Source: Apoda limacodes
Taxonomy: Eukaryota > Arthropoda > Insecta > Lepidoptera > Limacodidae
Direction of reading: 5' to 3'
Length of the DNA: 64,000 nucleotides
Assembly: GCA_946406115.1 (NCBI GenBank)
Contig: OX291547.1
Location: forward strand, 11,165,001-11,229,000
The position numbers and the translations under genes were made by a program. Of the stretch, positions 20,230-31,027 are shown in pieces (the first letter of the stretch is position 1; every line of letters begins with the position of its first letter). The notes below the pieces were generated by a model that searched no databases, was not told the origin of the DNA, and was given only the letters and a program-made list of their open reading frames with translations.

Positions 20230-21180
20230 CAGTTGACAAGCTGAAGACCGAAACTGGTAAAATTCGGTTCGTCCAAACCTGAAATATAAAGAGAGATTTA
20301 GAACTCCTAAAGACAGTTATAAACCTCAACTCGTGATTCTGTCACCATTATGGCCAAAGAATCCAGAGCCAAATTAACTCGACACTATACCGAAGTAATC
20401 CCTAACGTCAGCTTAGCTACAATGGCCTTGAAACAGATTGAGAACAATAAGGCGGCGGGCGATGACAGAATTACATCAGAGCCTCTGAAAGCGGGTGGAA
20501 GGCTCTTTAATTATGTAAGCCTCGAAGACACTACGCTAGAAGCTTGGAAAAAAAGGTGACCTCACCGCATTGAGAATTCCTCTTAAAGATCCATTTCGCT
20601 TTTGAGGGTCGTTACGAATCATCTCGAACGCAAGTTTGGCGAATTCCAGCTTCCCAAACAAGCCGGCTTCCGAAAAGGCTTTAGTATCATGGACCACATA
20701 CATACGCTGCGCCAGATTAAACAAAGGTAGAGGAGTATAATCAGCCGCTTTGCGTAGCGTTCGTGGACTGTGGAATAGCCTTCGATTCTATCGAGACCTG
20801 GACGGTGTTACAGTCTCTCCAGCGGTACCACATTGACTATCGGTATATCGAAGTGTTGAAATATTTGTATAACAGAGCCCCGTTGTCTGTCCGACTACAA
20901 GACCAGAATATACGAAACCAATCCATCTGCAGAAAGTTGTGGGACACGGAGACGTTATTTCTATGAAACTGTCTACAACTGCGTTAGAAGATGTGTTTAA
21001 GCTTTTGAAGTGGGAAGAATATGGCGTCAACATAATTGGCGAGTACCTACATCACTCACCTTCGATTTACGACATAGTGGTCATGGTAGAATCGCTGGAA
21101 GACCTGGGTACGATGCTCGGACAGAGTTTCCCAACAGGTTGGCCTTAAACATGGATAAAACGAAGGTGATCCTCAATGTC
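20230..21180 (+). pseudogene. Relic of an endonuclease/reverse transcriptase (RTE-like LINE)
   Basis: Fragments of a second reverse transcriptase class in shifting frames. LKQIENNKAAGDDRITSEPL and KAGG lie at about 20430-20500. VVTNHLERKFGEFQLPKQAG and FRKGFSIMDHIHTLRQIKQ are at about 20610-20730. FVDCGIAFDSIETWTVLQSL is at about 20760, where the family has FVDYEKAFDS with the first catalytic Asp. YIEVLKYLYN, ALEDVFKLLKWEEYGVNIIG and IVVMVESLEDLGTML follow. The FADD region is destroyed (HHSPSIYDIVV). Several indels and in-frame stops are present. It matches the protein commonly annotated in moths and butterflies as endonuclease-reverse transcriptase. The 44256-44425 fragment is the C-terminus of the same class of protein. 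Confidence 0.8.
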
Positions 21181-22345
21181 CATTAGTTCCAAAAAAATTA
21201 AAGTCTTCGTTTTATACCAAGTAGCGGCCGCAAAAAAGCTGACAATATTTAAAATAAATAAACATTGTCACTATGAAGATTAACTTACGAATAAAAACAA
21301 TCTGCTGGGCGATTATCTAATACAATGTTATTATTTTTAAGTCCAATATCAGTGCCATTGCCGCTCGGGTAGGTATTAAAGAGGGCATCCCCTACTATGC
21401 AATGTCTGAGACGGTGGCTTTAAGTGCGGTGTCTCCCCTAGTACGTAGTACCGTACTACATAAACAGCTTAATGCTTACCATCTATGAATTTTTACAACT
21501 GTTTATTACTACTTACCCGGTAACAAAACTGTTTCTACTAAAATAATTTGTCACGAATCTCAGACATTGCAATGTAATTACCTATGCATAACTGTTAACA
21601 AGTTGTCATTGTGCCCTAGTATATAAACATCTTATATTGTACAAGTAAATGTAAAATTCTATGCATACACATTAAATATCTCTGGCTCCCTTTTATTGCC
21701 AGTTACAACCGTCGCCTCCCCTAATCTCTTGAGATTCGCAGGTAGTTTTTAACGAAAATCAATTTTCTTTTTGCAGCCTTTTAGGTGTCAATCTTGAAAT
21801 ACTTCTATCTACTCATATTCTATTAACAACATTTGCATACTATGCATGTACATTCGAAGAATTTAGTTGGCGTTTAAAATTATTATAATTTTCTCACGTA
21901 CGTATTAGCTGCTGGAATTAACATATTAATAAGTTTAAATAAAACGATTCTCTAGAATAGATATAGAAACAGGAGAGCTTGAAAAAGAAAGATACGCGGA
22001 AATTGCTTATTATTAACATTTTCAGTTTTACGCAGGTGTAATCCCGGCAAATAGTTAGTATCATGAAACACCGATGGCATCCAGGGTCTGCTGAATAAGC
22101 CGGAAGGTGGCTACAGTCATTCTGTAATCACATAATAACTATAGTATGGACTACAAACTGTATAATACTATACTAGGTATGGACTGTGGAAGCTTAGGTA
22201 CATTTTTGTTTATATGCTGTAAGGCAATAATTGGCGTTGTGTTTTAAACCTTTTTTTTTTATATTTTTACTAGCCTATATTACACTGGAACAAACTTTGC
22301 TGACCTAATCTTGGGTGTTAGTTTTGTTGCAAATTCACACCATAG
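21181..22345. other. No gene seen apart from a repeat piece at 21655-21790
   Basis: Mostly AT-rich. The piece 21655-21790 (AATTCTATGCATACACATTAAA, CCCCTAATCTCTTGAGATTCG, GAAAATCAATTTTC) is shared with 34520-34680, same orientation; see that entry. Confidence 0.4.
21655..21790 (+). repeat. Unnamed repeat E, copy 1
   Basis: Common words with 34520-34680: ATTCTATGCAT..CATTAAA, TCTGGC, GCCTC.CCCTAA..CTTGAGA, TTCGCAG, GAAAATCAATTT. Not coding. The class is unknown. Confidence 0.45.
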
Positions 22346-22347
22346 AC

Positions 22348-22555
22348 ATTGAGAACAGGACAGCGCTTTAAACAGCCAGCTATAAAGAAAAGGGCTGCAA
22401 AAGTGTAACAGAGACGAAGCAAACCTGTGGTCTCTTGTATCTTTCTAACGTGTTTTAATAAACATAATCAAACTAAATGCTAGACGTTAATAGAAAGATG
22501 AAAGATACCGGCAGGTTTGCTTTATCTCTTTCTAAGGGTGGTAAATTTTGAAGGC
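22348..22555 (+). repeat. Foldback repeat D, copy 2
   Basis: Matches the copy at 3118 (ACATTGAGAACAGGACAGCG, AAAGTGTAACAGAGACGAAG, GCAAACCTGTGGTCTCTTGT) with about 60 bp of extra AT-rich sequence in the centre (22450-22490). It then continues with the inverted arm AAAGATACCGGCAGGTTTGC, TTTATCTCTTTCTAAGGG. The two arms are complementary. Confidence 0.55.
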
Positions 22556-24235
22556 TATTACAGTAGTCCATAGAACAGATTACAGAACTCGAAATCTATG
22601 GTTCTTACCAAAAACTCTATCATCTACGAAAATATTAACTCAAATTAGCGCAATCTTACTAAAGTTTGCCGTCAATGATTAAATGTTTGTTTATTTTGTG
22701 TAAGTTTGTTGAAGCGCCATATCCAAGTTTTCGGCTCGATATAAATTTTTCGCCTGTATCGCAACGTCGCGCGTCCTCGTTTTCGTGTCCCAAGCTAGGT
22801 CAGGAGATTAAGTGTGCATCCTTCAGAAATTGCGCGTCATGTCCTGCTTATTTCTTTATAATTCGCTATTCATGAGCCTTCGCTGCACAATTCTTAACAC
22901 GTTTTCGTAAAACACTGCTAAAATATGCACATCGAAACACATAAATTTAGAAAAATTAAACAGAAAAAAATACCACTCCTTGAGATGCGCGCCAAAACTC
23001 CAAAATATGCTTATCAAGGACTTTAATTTTTGAAGTGAAAACTTCTTTAGCGGCGTCGTGCACTTTTTTTGGTATAGGTAAAAAATGATAAACTCGCGTC
23101 AGGTCACGTGTCCTAATCGTGGAAATTCGTAAGACGGAAACCGTAATGCCACGCCTATTATAATTTTTTTTTCTCTATTATATGTGTTTTTCTCGTGGGG
23201 GTGCCTTACCGCTTACATATTTCGATGGCTTAGCGTCAAATCCCACTCCCTTTTTTTTTTTTTTCCTATGAATCTTCTTTTGTGGTTGAGTAAGTTTGTA
23301 AGTGATTTACTTTTCTTTATGTATATGTGTATTTAATGGTCTGTCCGTCCGTTCGTCCGTAAAGAAAATTGAAAACAAACATGTGTGTACATTTAATACT
23401 CGTATTGATCTATTTACACGTTTAGCTCCTGCCAGGGACTTTGTCCGCGTAAACTTTTTTACAAATAAAAAACGTTATACTACGTAGATAGCTGTTCCAT
23501 AATGAGATCGAGTCTCCTATGAGAAAGGTTTTGATTTATTTGTGTCACAATGTGCGATGAAAATGACCGTATTTTGTGTATATTTTTAGTATTCGCGATT
23601 ATGAGTAGTACAGGGAGGTTGGATATGGAATTTTAATTCTATGACAGATTGCGATGTCAAATATACTACGTCAAAAAAGTAAATTAACAAACATTATTAT
23701 TTCTTGACAATGTCAAAGACATGTCTTGTGACATATTTGAGTGTTAAGCGCGAATCGTGTGTAAAGGTTTTCACTTCTGCCGGCACTCTCGGAGTGCAAC
23801 TCGTTTTTTTATTCATATTGTGAAAATTGAATAAAAAAAAATATAGGCAATGTCACTCAGAATGATCTAACGGTAGTAATCTAACGATACTCCAAATATC
23901 CAAATCTGTACAAATGTACAGGTATTTAGAAGTTAGTACAAATGTACAGACAAAACTGACAATTTGTAGATGTTCATGACTATTTTTATATATCTTAATT
24001 TATTGTGTGTATTTATATAATATATTTAACTCTGAGTGACTTACAAAGTCCTAGTAAATCAACAAAATCTTCATAGAATTAAGAAATACAATATAAATAA
24101 ACATACATAGAAATAATCTTCCTTCGTTTATAACTATCTGAAGGTTAGAGTCTTAGAAGAAAATCAATAGATAATCAATATATTTAGTATATTTGATGGT
24201 AGAGTAAATAAACTTCCCTCATTCCCCCCGAGTGA
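22556..24235. other. No gene recognised
   Basis: AT-rich with a more balanced patch at 22720-22900 (CGCAACGTCGCGCGTCCTCG). Two direct copies of GTACAAATGTACAG lie near 23909 and 23937. No reading frame shows a domain. Confidence 0.4.
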
Positions 24236-24672
24236 CCTCGGCATGGTCGTAAAACTAGCATTAGGCGGCCTCGGTACGTACTAACGGCCCCAGATGCTGT
24301 CCGGATAGCGAGAATAGTGTCTACGACCTCCCCTAATAGGACCTCCCCCTACCACGACGCCGACGTCCCCGGGTTCGTCGGCACTCGCAAGGATACCCGA
24401 GGTATCAAAGAGTGCCGGGGCGCTTCTCGCCCCTACTCAATCGCAATCGCAACTGCGTAACGGGGAAGTCCCCTCTTGACGGTGACTCACCTTCGGGTTC
24501 GAGACTCACGCCGGTCGAAGGGACGCCCCCGAAAGCGACAACCCGATACCGGGGAGCCCTTAAGCGTTGGGCGCTATACGGGCTGAGGCTCCTTTAGATT
24601 CTCGCCCAAAAAAGCCCGGTGAAGCAGTAATGGCTGCAACAGCCAAATGCATAGTCAGTTAGAAAAAAAAAC
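24236..24672 (+). mobile_element. GC-rich poly(A)-tailed retroposon, copy 2
   Basis: The plus-strand partner of 12814-13190. It starts CCTCGGCATGGTCGTAAAAC, contains CGACGTCCCCGGGTTCGTCG, AGAGTGCCGGGGCGCTTCTC and TCGAGACTCACGCCGGTCG, and ends GCTGCAACAGCC...CAGTTAG plus A(9). It has about 90 bp (24260-24355) not present in copy 1. No reverse transcriptase is encoded. Confidence 0.6.
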
Positions 24673-26200
24673 TTACATATATACATCCATGATCCCTGAA
24701 ACATTACTCCTTATAAGTTTATAAATTTACGCGTTCCATTACTAATTTAAAAATAATAAAACGGGATTAATACCTTTTTTGTCATTTGGCAAAATACCTT
24801 CTTCCCGACGTTTCGGCTGGGTTACACCAGCCTTGGTCACGGGTAGATCAAGTTCTCTTTCTCTTCTGCTGTCAAATGTAACATGCTTCTATTCTGGTCA
24901 TAGAATGAGTTTGACAAATGAAGGAAATTTAATATTGGTGAAAGGTTTAAAAGGCTTTTTATCCAAACAAAATGATTTTAAACTTTTTATTTCTTTTTTA
25001 ACAATATAAATGTTTGTTTTTAATTAATTTTTTGACGTTTGTTTATTAGTGTTGTTAATTTAATGGCTAAGTTTTTAATAGATACCATAGTTTTTTTTGT
25101 AGTTTCTAGTTAATTTTCGGTTCCCTGAAAAATATACAAAGCAATTTTTCCAGTATAGAAAATTCAGAACCGGTTTTTTTTCATGGAACCGGAAGTTTTG
25201 ACAATGAGTCTGACAATGGGCCGGCACTCCCAGTATTTTCGTTAATCTTGGGACCATAATCAAAAAGGGGAAAACATAGACACTTACAGATTTCTCCGCC
25301 TTCTCTTTTTAAACAGAAGTTCTAAAAAGAAACGCAGTTAACATTTTAAAATCCATGACCCTTTACATGGCAGGCAGAAACAGGTCTGGGGCTTTAAGAG
25401 AATACACTTCGCGGCAACCGCGCGCGTTTTACATTTTTGCTAAAATGTTGCTGTCCTTATCGCACACGACGCGGGCGCGAGACCCCCTTTCCCCGCGCCG
25501 CGCGCTTTATTCTGGTATGATTTTGTAGGATAACTGGAACGTCAGTATTCTGATAAGCGATATGACTTTCACCTAAAAATACTATACTTTGAGCATTAAC
25601 GAAGTATGAATGAATTATCATCATTAATTTTGCAATTAATAAGTATTTAATGTGCTGCCATATTGTTTATCCGATTGCCGATTGAGATAAAACTATGTTA
25701 ATTTATTATCTCCACTTGCGCAAAAGTTATAGGCATGAAAATGTCATAGGTTAAATACTTAAAGCATTGACCAGCATCGGACCTAAGTGACGGTAATCCA
25801 AAACAATCCTATACTTTTGTCAACGAGTGTTTGCCATCTGTAATCAAACTAATCAATCATTGATGCGATTTGCTCAATTCCTTAGTAGGTATTAGACGTT
25901 CTGTTCGGCGCGCTCTCTGAGAAAATAGCTAGGTGCCTACCGATACAAACTTATAAAGGTTATGCGAGTTTTTTTTCGAAAAATCTTTTATTTATAGCCA
26001 GGACTGAATATTAAAATAGGAGGAGGTTTCTGAGCTAACATTAATTTATCTTTTCACGGATACCAGCCAGGACGATAATAAAATTGGTAGTTAACTCGGT
26101 ACCTCGTAATATTCTTACCCACACATACGGTATCTACCTTTTTTTAAATTTACTTTAAAATCATAATAATGTTAATAATGGTAAAATGTAAGTACAAATA
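24673..26200. other. No gene recognised; two small repeat landmarks
   Basis: At 24796-24845 there is CCGACGTTTCGGCTGGGTTA..CACCAGCCTTGGTCACGGG, a motif dispersed widely in insect genomes, with a small stem (GGCTGG/CCAGCC). At 25394 TTAAGAGAATACACTTCGCG resembles the end of the TTAA MITE and is followed by a GC-rich patch to about 25510. The rest is AT-rich. Confidence 0.4.
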
Positions 26201-26215
26201 TTTACTTACCTTTCA

Positions 26216-26378
26216 CCATTTTTAAATTATACTTATATATAATAGGTATAATATAATAGGCTACTAAATTAGTATTTTTCGAAATAATTGTACGTTACGA
26301 AATAACGTTACGAAGTTGTAACTTATAAAAAAAGTGTACACTGCCTACTGATTGACTAAAGAAATGAAAGGTAACATA
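26216..26378 (+). repeat. Block B of the palindromic repeat region
   Basis: GTATTTTTCGAAATAATTGT, AATAACGTTACGAAGTTGTA and TACACTGCCTACTGATTGAC are matched in inverse orientation by 27240-27415 (complement: GTATTTTTCAAAATAATTGT, AATAACGTTACGAAATTG, TTCACTGCCTACTGATAAAA). Confidence 0.65.
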
Positions 26379-26828
26379 AATGTAACATTGGCGGTCAATA
26401 GATTATTAATAATACCAAAATAATCTATAAAGGTTGTCACTCATAAACAATATTCGTAGTAAGTATTTTTTGAAATGGAGTAGGGTAAAACACCCAAATG
26501 TCGGCCCCTTAACGTGAAATGCAACTTTCAGTCCTAACCATACCTAAACCTTGAAGTTATCCACCGTTGAATTTGCATCGTCGGGCTATGTGTATGACAT
26601 TTACACTTTATGTTATTGAGTATATAGTGATTATAAACATCTTAAATTACGTGACAAAGGATAATAAGCGTTTAAAAGTTTTGTACGGTAAATTTCCCTA
26701 ATATCGGCCATCCTTTACTTAACTACGGCCTTCTTCTATCCTAATGTCGAATCGTAAGAAGGGCAATATATTAATAGAAATTATTATCATTTGTGTTGAA
26801 ACTGGCCAAGCTTAGTTTGTTAGAGCAG

Positions 26829-27748
26829 CCCTAATTTCGGCCGTGATTTTTATAGTCTATGAAAATAGTATAACTAACCTTTTGAGGCGGCCGAACTTTG
26901 GTTATTCAATTAACGGGTATTTAAAAGCCCTAACTTAGGATTCTAATAAATCTATTAAAATTATAAAATTGCTGTCATCTCCCTTGTCTTGGCCGCAGGC
27001 CGACATTAGGGTTTTGTAATAAAATAAGACTCCTAACATCGGCCCCGTTATTTCTATTTACCGAATTAAATTAAGAAGAAAAATATCTTTTACATTGCTA
27101 TTTAACTGTTCGGAATTAGTAAGAAAACTATTGTAAGCTGTTGGTGGTAAAAAAAAACATATTTCCAGATTGGTATCCGTTGACGTTTTTTGCCAAATTA
27201 GTGATAGAATTGCACTGTGCTGCGCTTTACATAATCTTTATCATAACCTTTCATTTCATCATTTTATCAGTAGGCAGTGAACACGTTTTTTAAAAGTTAT
27301 AACGTAGTACTTAACTTTATCAACAATTTCGTAACGTTATTCTGTAAAGTACAATTATTTTGAAAAATACTCATTAAGTAGGTAGATATTTACAATATAT
27401 AAGTGTAAATTTAATAATGGTAAAATTAATAGCTTGCAATAGTTTTCTTACTGCTTCCGAACAATAAAATAGTAATGTATAAGATTTTTTTTTGTTTCAG
27501 TTGTTTACTTTAATTTGTTACTGAGAAATAACGGGGCCCATGATAGGATTCTTATTTTATTACAAAACCCCTTATGTTGGCCTGCAGCCGAGACAAGGGG
27601 GATGACAGCAATTTTAAAATTTGTTAGTATCCTAAGTTAGGGCTCCTAAAGTCTATAAGGCGTTCCATACCCGTTAATTGAATGACCAAAGTTCCGCAGC
27701 CTTTTAATGTTAGTTATACTATTTTATTAGACTATAAAAATTACGGCC
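26829..27748. repeat. Large imperfect palindrome (foldback element)
   Basis: The left arm, about 26829-27141, includes GGCCGTGATTTTTATAGTC, CAATTAACGGGTAT, AATTGCTGTCATCTCCCTTG, TAATAAAATAAGACTCCTAA and AAGAAAACTATTG. The right arm, about 27431-27748, is its reverse complement: GGCCGTAATTTTTATAGTC, CAATTAACGGGTAT, AATTGCTGTCATCCCCCTTG, TAATAAAATAAGAATCCTAT and AAGAAAACTATTG when inverted. The loop (27142-27430) contains block B' in inverse to 26216-26378. Short CTAAT(A/T)TCGGCC words recur through 26697-28080. No transposase is visible. It may be two opposed copies of one non-autonomous element. Confidence 0.7.
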
Positions 27749-28020
27749 TGTTTTGATGAAATATAGTATGTTCAAAATAATAAATAAGTCTATTTATGTA
27801 ACTGTGTATGACAGTGTGTTCATAATTATTTGCTAAAATACACAATGCAGTTTGCCACATTAATAATTTATTTTTTAATAATAATATAGCAAATTTAATA
27901 ATTTTATTATATTTTATTTATCATTCGTCAAATTCAGTTTTTACATGAAATTCATAAGAAAATACCTATATAACCTAATATAGTTTCTATTTTAATACAA
28001 CTTTCAATTTTAAATAACAA

Positions 28021-28107
28021 TGACTAATAAAGCCTTTTTTTGTTTACGATATAGAACATTCTTTACCGGCCGATATTAGAGTAGAAGAAAGTTGTATAAT
28101 GGAAATG
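28021..28107. repeat. Further piece of the CGGCC-rich repeat
   Basis: ACCGGCCGATATTAGAGTAG and GAAGAAAGT are roughly the inverse of CTTCTTCTATCCTAATGTCG at 26730, suggesting the palindromic region once extended this far. Confidence 0.35.
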
Positions 28108-28172
28108 TTACAAGCGTCCATAGGCTATGGTGACCGCTTACTATCAGGCGGACCGTTAGCTTGTTTGCCAAT
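28108..28172 (+). mobile_element. Short LINE tail fragment
   Basis: GTTACAAGCGTCCATAGGCT, ATGGTGACCGCTTACTATCA, GGCGGACCGTTAGCTTGTTT and GCC. This is the last 65 bases of the 14-kb LINE family, without a clear A tail. Confidence 0.75.
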
Positions 28173-28374
28173 TTTTAATATATATTTAATTTACGTTTTA
28201 ATATTAAAAAAAAATTAAATACTGTTCTATTCTTTTAACTTAGGAATAATTGGAAATCTCTTTCTAGACTTTCAATCTTAGTGACACATTGTTCACAGTA
28301 GATGTAGGTACAATTATTTTAAAAAATAGGTATCATACGGCAAATTTTTAATGGGTATGTATTTAATATAAAAA

Positions 28375-28616
28375 TCCATACTAATATTATAAATGCGATA
28401 GTAAATCTGTCTGTTTGTACCTCTTCACGCTTAAACAGCTGTACTGATTAAGATGAAATTTAGCAGGGCAGGGCATAACCTTATTCAGGGCGGGGGGAAC
28501 TGCGGTCAAATTTGGCATGGAGATAGTTCCGAAGAAAGACATAAGCTACTTGAAAACGTCAAGTGTTAGTCGGTTTTAATTTAGAATTCTACACCGATAA
28601 CGCGGGCAAAAGCTAG
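28375..28616 (+). mobile_element. Helitron-like element
   Basis: Begins TCCATACTAATATTATAAAT, contains CCTCTTCACGCTTAAACAGC and TACTTGAAAACGTCAAGTG, and ends GCGGGCAAAAGCTAG before TATT. The centre is rearranged: CAGGGCGGGGGGAACTGCGG, normally near the 3' end, occurs again at 28486-28506, followed by a repeat of AATTTGGCATGGAGATAG. Confidence 0.7.
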
Positions 28617-28756
28617 TATTATATAAGTGTAACTTACTCATGATCCTGTCTGATCGAGGTTCAATAAATTGCAAATCAAATGGTGGTAACACTTTTAATT
28701 ACAGTTAGGTACCTACTATTATTTTGCGCGTTCTAGGCAGTGCTCTTTATAGGTAT

Positions 28757-29341
28757 TACTAGCTGACCCGGCAAACAACTGTCGCACCAACCTATTGAGA
28801 AAGGGTGGTACTAATTCAGAAACCTTCCCCGACATGTGCATAACAATTTTATTAAAATCGGTTTACCCTTAAAGTGCGAGTCTGACTCGCACTTGACTGT
28901 TTTTCTTTCATAAAAACCTTGCCCTAAAACTATAAAACACAACAAAAAAATTACCCGAATTTGTCCAGCCGTCTTCGACTTTTCCTTAGTGCGCGAGTCC
29001 GACTCGCATTTGACGCTTTTTTCTTTCTCAGAAACCATCCCCGGCGTGTGCAAAACAACTTACCAAAATTCCATTAAAATCGGTTTAACTCGCACTTGAC
29101 CCTGTCTGACTCGCACTTGACCCTTTTTTCTTTCTCAGAAACCTTCCCCATCGTGTGCCTAACAACTTACCAAAGTTTCATTAAAATCGGTTTACTCATA
29201 GTGCGCGAGTCCGACCGTTTTGTTCTTTCATAAAAACCTTGCCCTAACAAGCACAACAAAATAAAAATTAGCCGAAGTGGTCCAGCCGTCTTCCAGTTTT
29301 GCGCTTAGCAACAAATTTTGCGATTTATTTTTATTTATATA
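28757..29341 (+). repeat. Composite repeat with internal duplications and palindromes
   Basis: Starts ACTAGCTGACCCGGCAAAC and ends GCGATTTATTTTTATTTATA before TAGAT. Inside, a unit of roughly 105 bp (CAGAAACC.TCCCC, GTGTGC.TAACAACTTACCAA, CATTAAAATCGGTTTA) occurs three times, near 28818, 29033 and 29139. A second unit (CATAAAAACCTTGCCCTAA through GTCCAGCCGTCTTC) occurs twice, near 28910 and 29230. Between them are copies of a palindrome (GTGCGAGTC-T-GACTCGCAC at 28877-28895, and variants at 28991, 29088-29119 and 29201). Confidence 0.6.
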
Positions 29342-29700
29342 GATTACGCTAAATAGGTACCTAGTCAAAAGTCAAAAAAATCTAATTGCTGCGAAACGAA
29401 ACATGCAACAGTGATATTTTCGTAATTGTTTCCTTAGGTACCTATCTACTCACGTCAAACGCAATACAAGTGAAGATTCGCTCACTGACGGTCCGCGACT
29501 GAATTTGCTGCCTCGCCTCGCCTCCCCCGTCTCAAGCCCCCCGTGTTTGTCAAGCGAGCCAGCGTCACGCAGAATTCGATTTTTGCAAATTTGACTAATG
29601 ATTTTTGTGTTTCGAATTATTGTGTTTATTCAATTAATTTAGTAAGAATGACAGTAAAGTTTTTTTATTTATAAAATTTATTATATTATCTAGATCTGTG
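29342..29700. other. No gene recognised; GC-rich patch at 29470-29570
   Basis: The patch (CTCGCCTCGCCTCCCCCGTC, AAGCCCCCCGTGTTTGTCAA) is C-rich on the plus strand. Its CCCCCCGTGTTTG word also occurs at 11347. No gene structure is supported. Confidence 0.4.
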
Positions 29701-29829
29701 GTGCTTTAAAATTTTCGGAAACTTTTTTGTTATAGTGTTTAATAAGCACGAAGTTGCAGCTGTTTTGACAATAAATTACAAGTTTTTGGACTCTAATAAT
29801 TTTAGAACTTCACTATTTAACGTAAAACT

Positions 29830-29958
29830 GAAACACCACAGACTTAGATATTAGTTGTCTTGTCTTGTTAAAAAAAAACATTGAGTTAGAGGGATTGATA
29901 TGCATCATAGGAGAAAAATCCTTTTGTATGGAGCGCGCTGCGAATCCGATACTCTTAA
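29830..29958 (+). repeat. TTAA MITE, right half only
   Basis: AACACCACAGACTTAGATATT, then CTTTTGTATGGAGCGCGCTG and CGAATCCGATACTCTTAA. It matches the right half of 19696-20078 (AACCACAGACATAGGTATT...CGAATCGTATCCTCTTAA), including the terminal TTAA at 29955-29958. The left half is not identifiable. Confidence 0.5.
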
Positions 29959-30678
29959 ATATGTGTGCATAAAAGCGACCGACCGAGGAAACAAGTTATC
30001 TTTTATGTATAACTTCGCCAAGTAATGTGGAACTTATAAACTTGGTCGAACTTCAACGTTTTTATAATCGTTTTCATTGTTTTTCTTACTTAGCTAAAGG
30101 CCCTGTTCCACTTCAGTTGTCTCTCATGTAGTCTCATTCATTTCGTATACATCTACTCAAAATACTCAATAAACATAAGAAATAACATAATAGACACTCA
30201 CATTTACATTTCTAAACTTTACAATAACTCTACTTTGTCTGAATATACACAAAGCTGTACAAATTCGCAGCTGCGTGAAATTATATTGCTCAATGTTATA
30301 TTACCGCCCCTAAAATACTTATAACGTTGTTATCATAAAAATGGGCGCTCGTTGTGAGAATAACGTACGCTAAAAATGTAACAGGAAAGTTTAATGGCTC
30401 GTGCAGTAAGCTTCCAACTTGAAACATGTAGAATTTCCTCGTATTATGTGTGTGTTTATAAATGAAATGCTGTTTAGATTTTATAATTTGTTAAAAGTAA
30501 AAAATGATATATGTAGTATATATAGATTTCGAGTTCTGATAGAATCAGTTCTATGAACTGTTCACCTCACAAAATTTACTATACTTCTGTGCGGCTATTG
30601 CAAAGATACAAAGTAAAACTGCGGCCTCTTTTCTCTTTCTATCAAGGCCCGCCATTTTGTTTGTTTATGATAATTAAA
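29959..30678. other. No gene seen
   Basis: AT-rich to balanced sequence with no recognisable reading frame or repeat. Confidence 0.4.
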
Positions 30679-31027
30679 AAATCGATCAAGTGCGAGTCGG
30701 ACTCGCGCACGAAGGGTTTCGTACCATCTATAAAAACGGCAAATTAAACGTTTGTCGTATGGGAGCCCCCCTTAAATACTTTTTTATATTAATTTAATTA
30801 TTTATTTTTAATGTGACTATAAAACTTAATATTCTGTGAATATTTTAAGCGTCTTCCTGTTGCCGTTATTAATATCGAGCTAAATCGAGCAAAAAAATTA
30901 CGTTTGTTGTATGGGAGCCCCCTTAAATATTTATTTTATTCGGTTTTTTAGTATTTTTAATATAGTGGCAATAGAAATACATCTTCTGTGAAAATTTCAA
31001 CTGTCTAACTATCACGGTTCATGAGAT
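30679..31027 (+). repeat. Family A repeat, 3'-truncated copy
   Basis: Starts AATCGATCAAGTGCGAGTC then GGACTCGCGCACGAAGGG, with both TATGGGAGCCCCC segments (near 30758 and 30910) and TTTCAACTGTCTAACTATCA. It stops after CGGTTCATGAGAT, before the CAGCCTGGTGACAGAC part. Confidence 0.7.
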
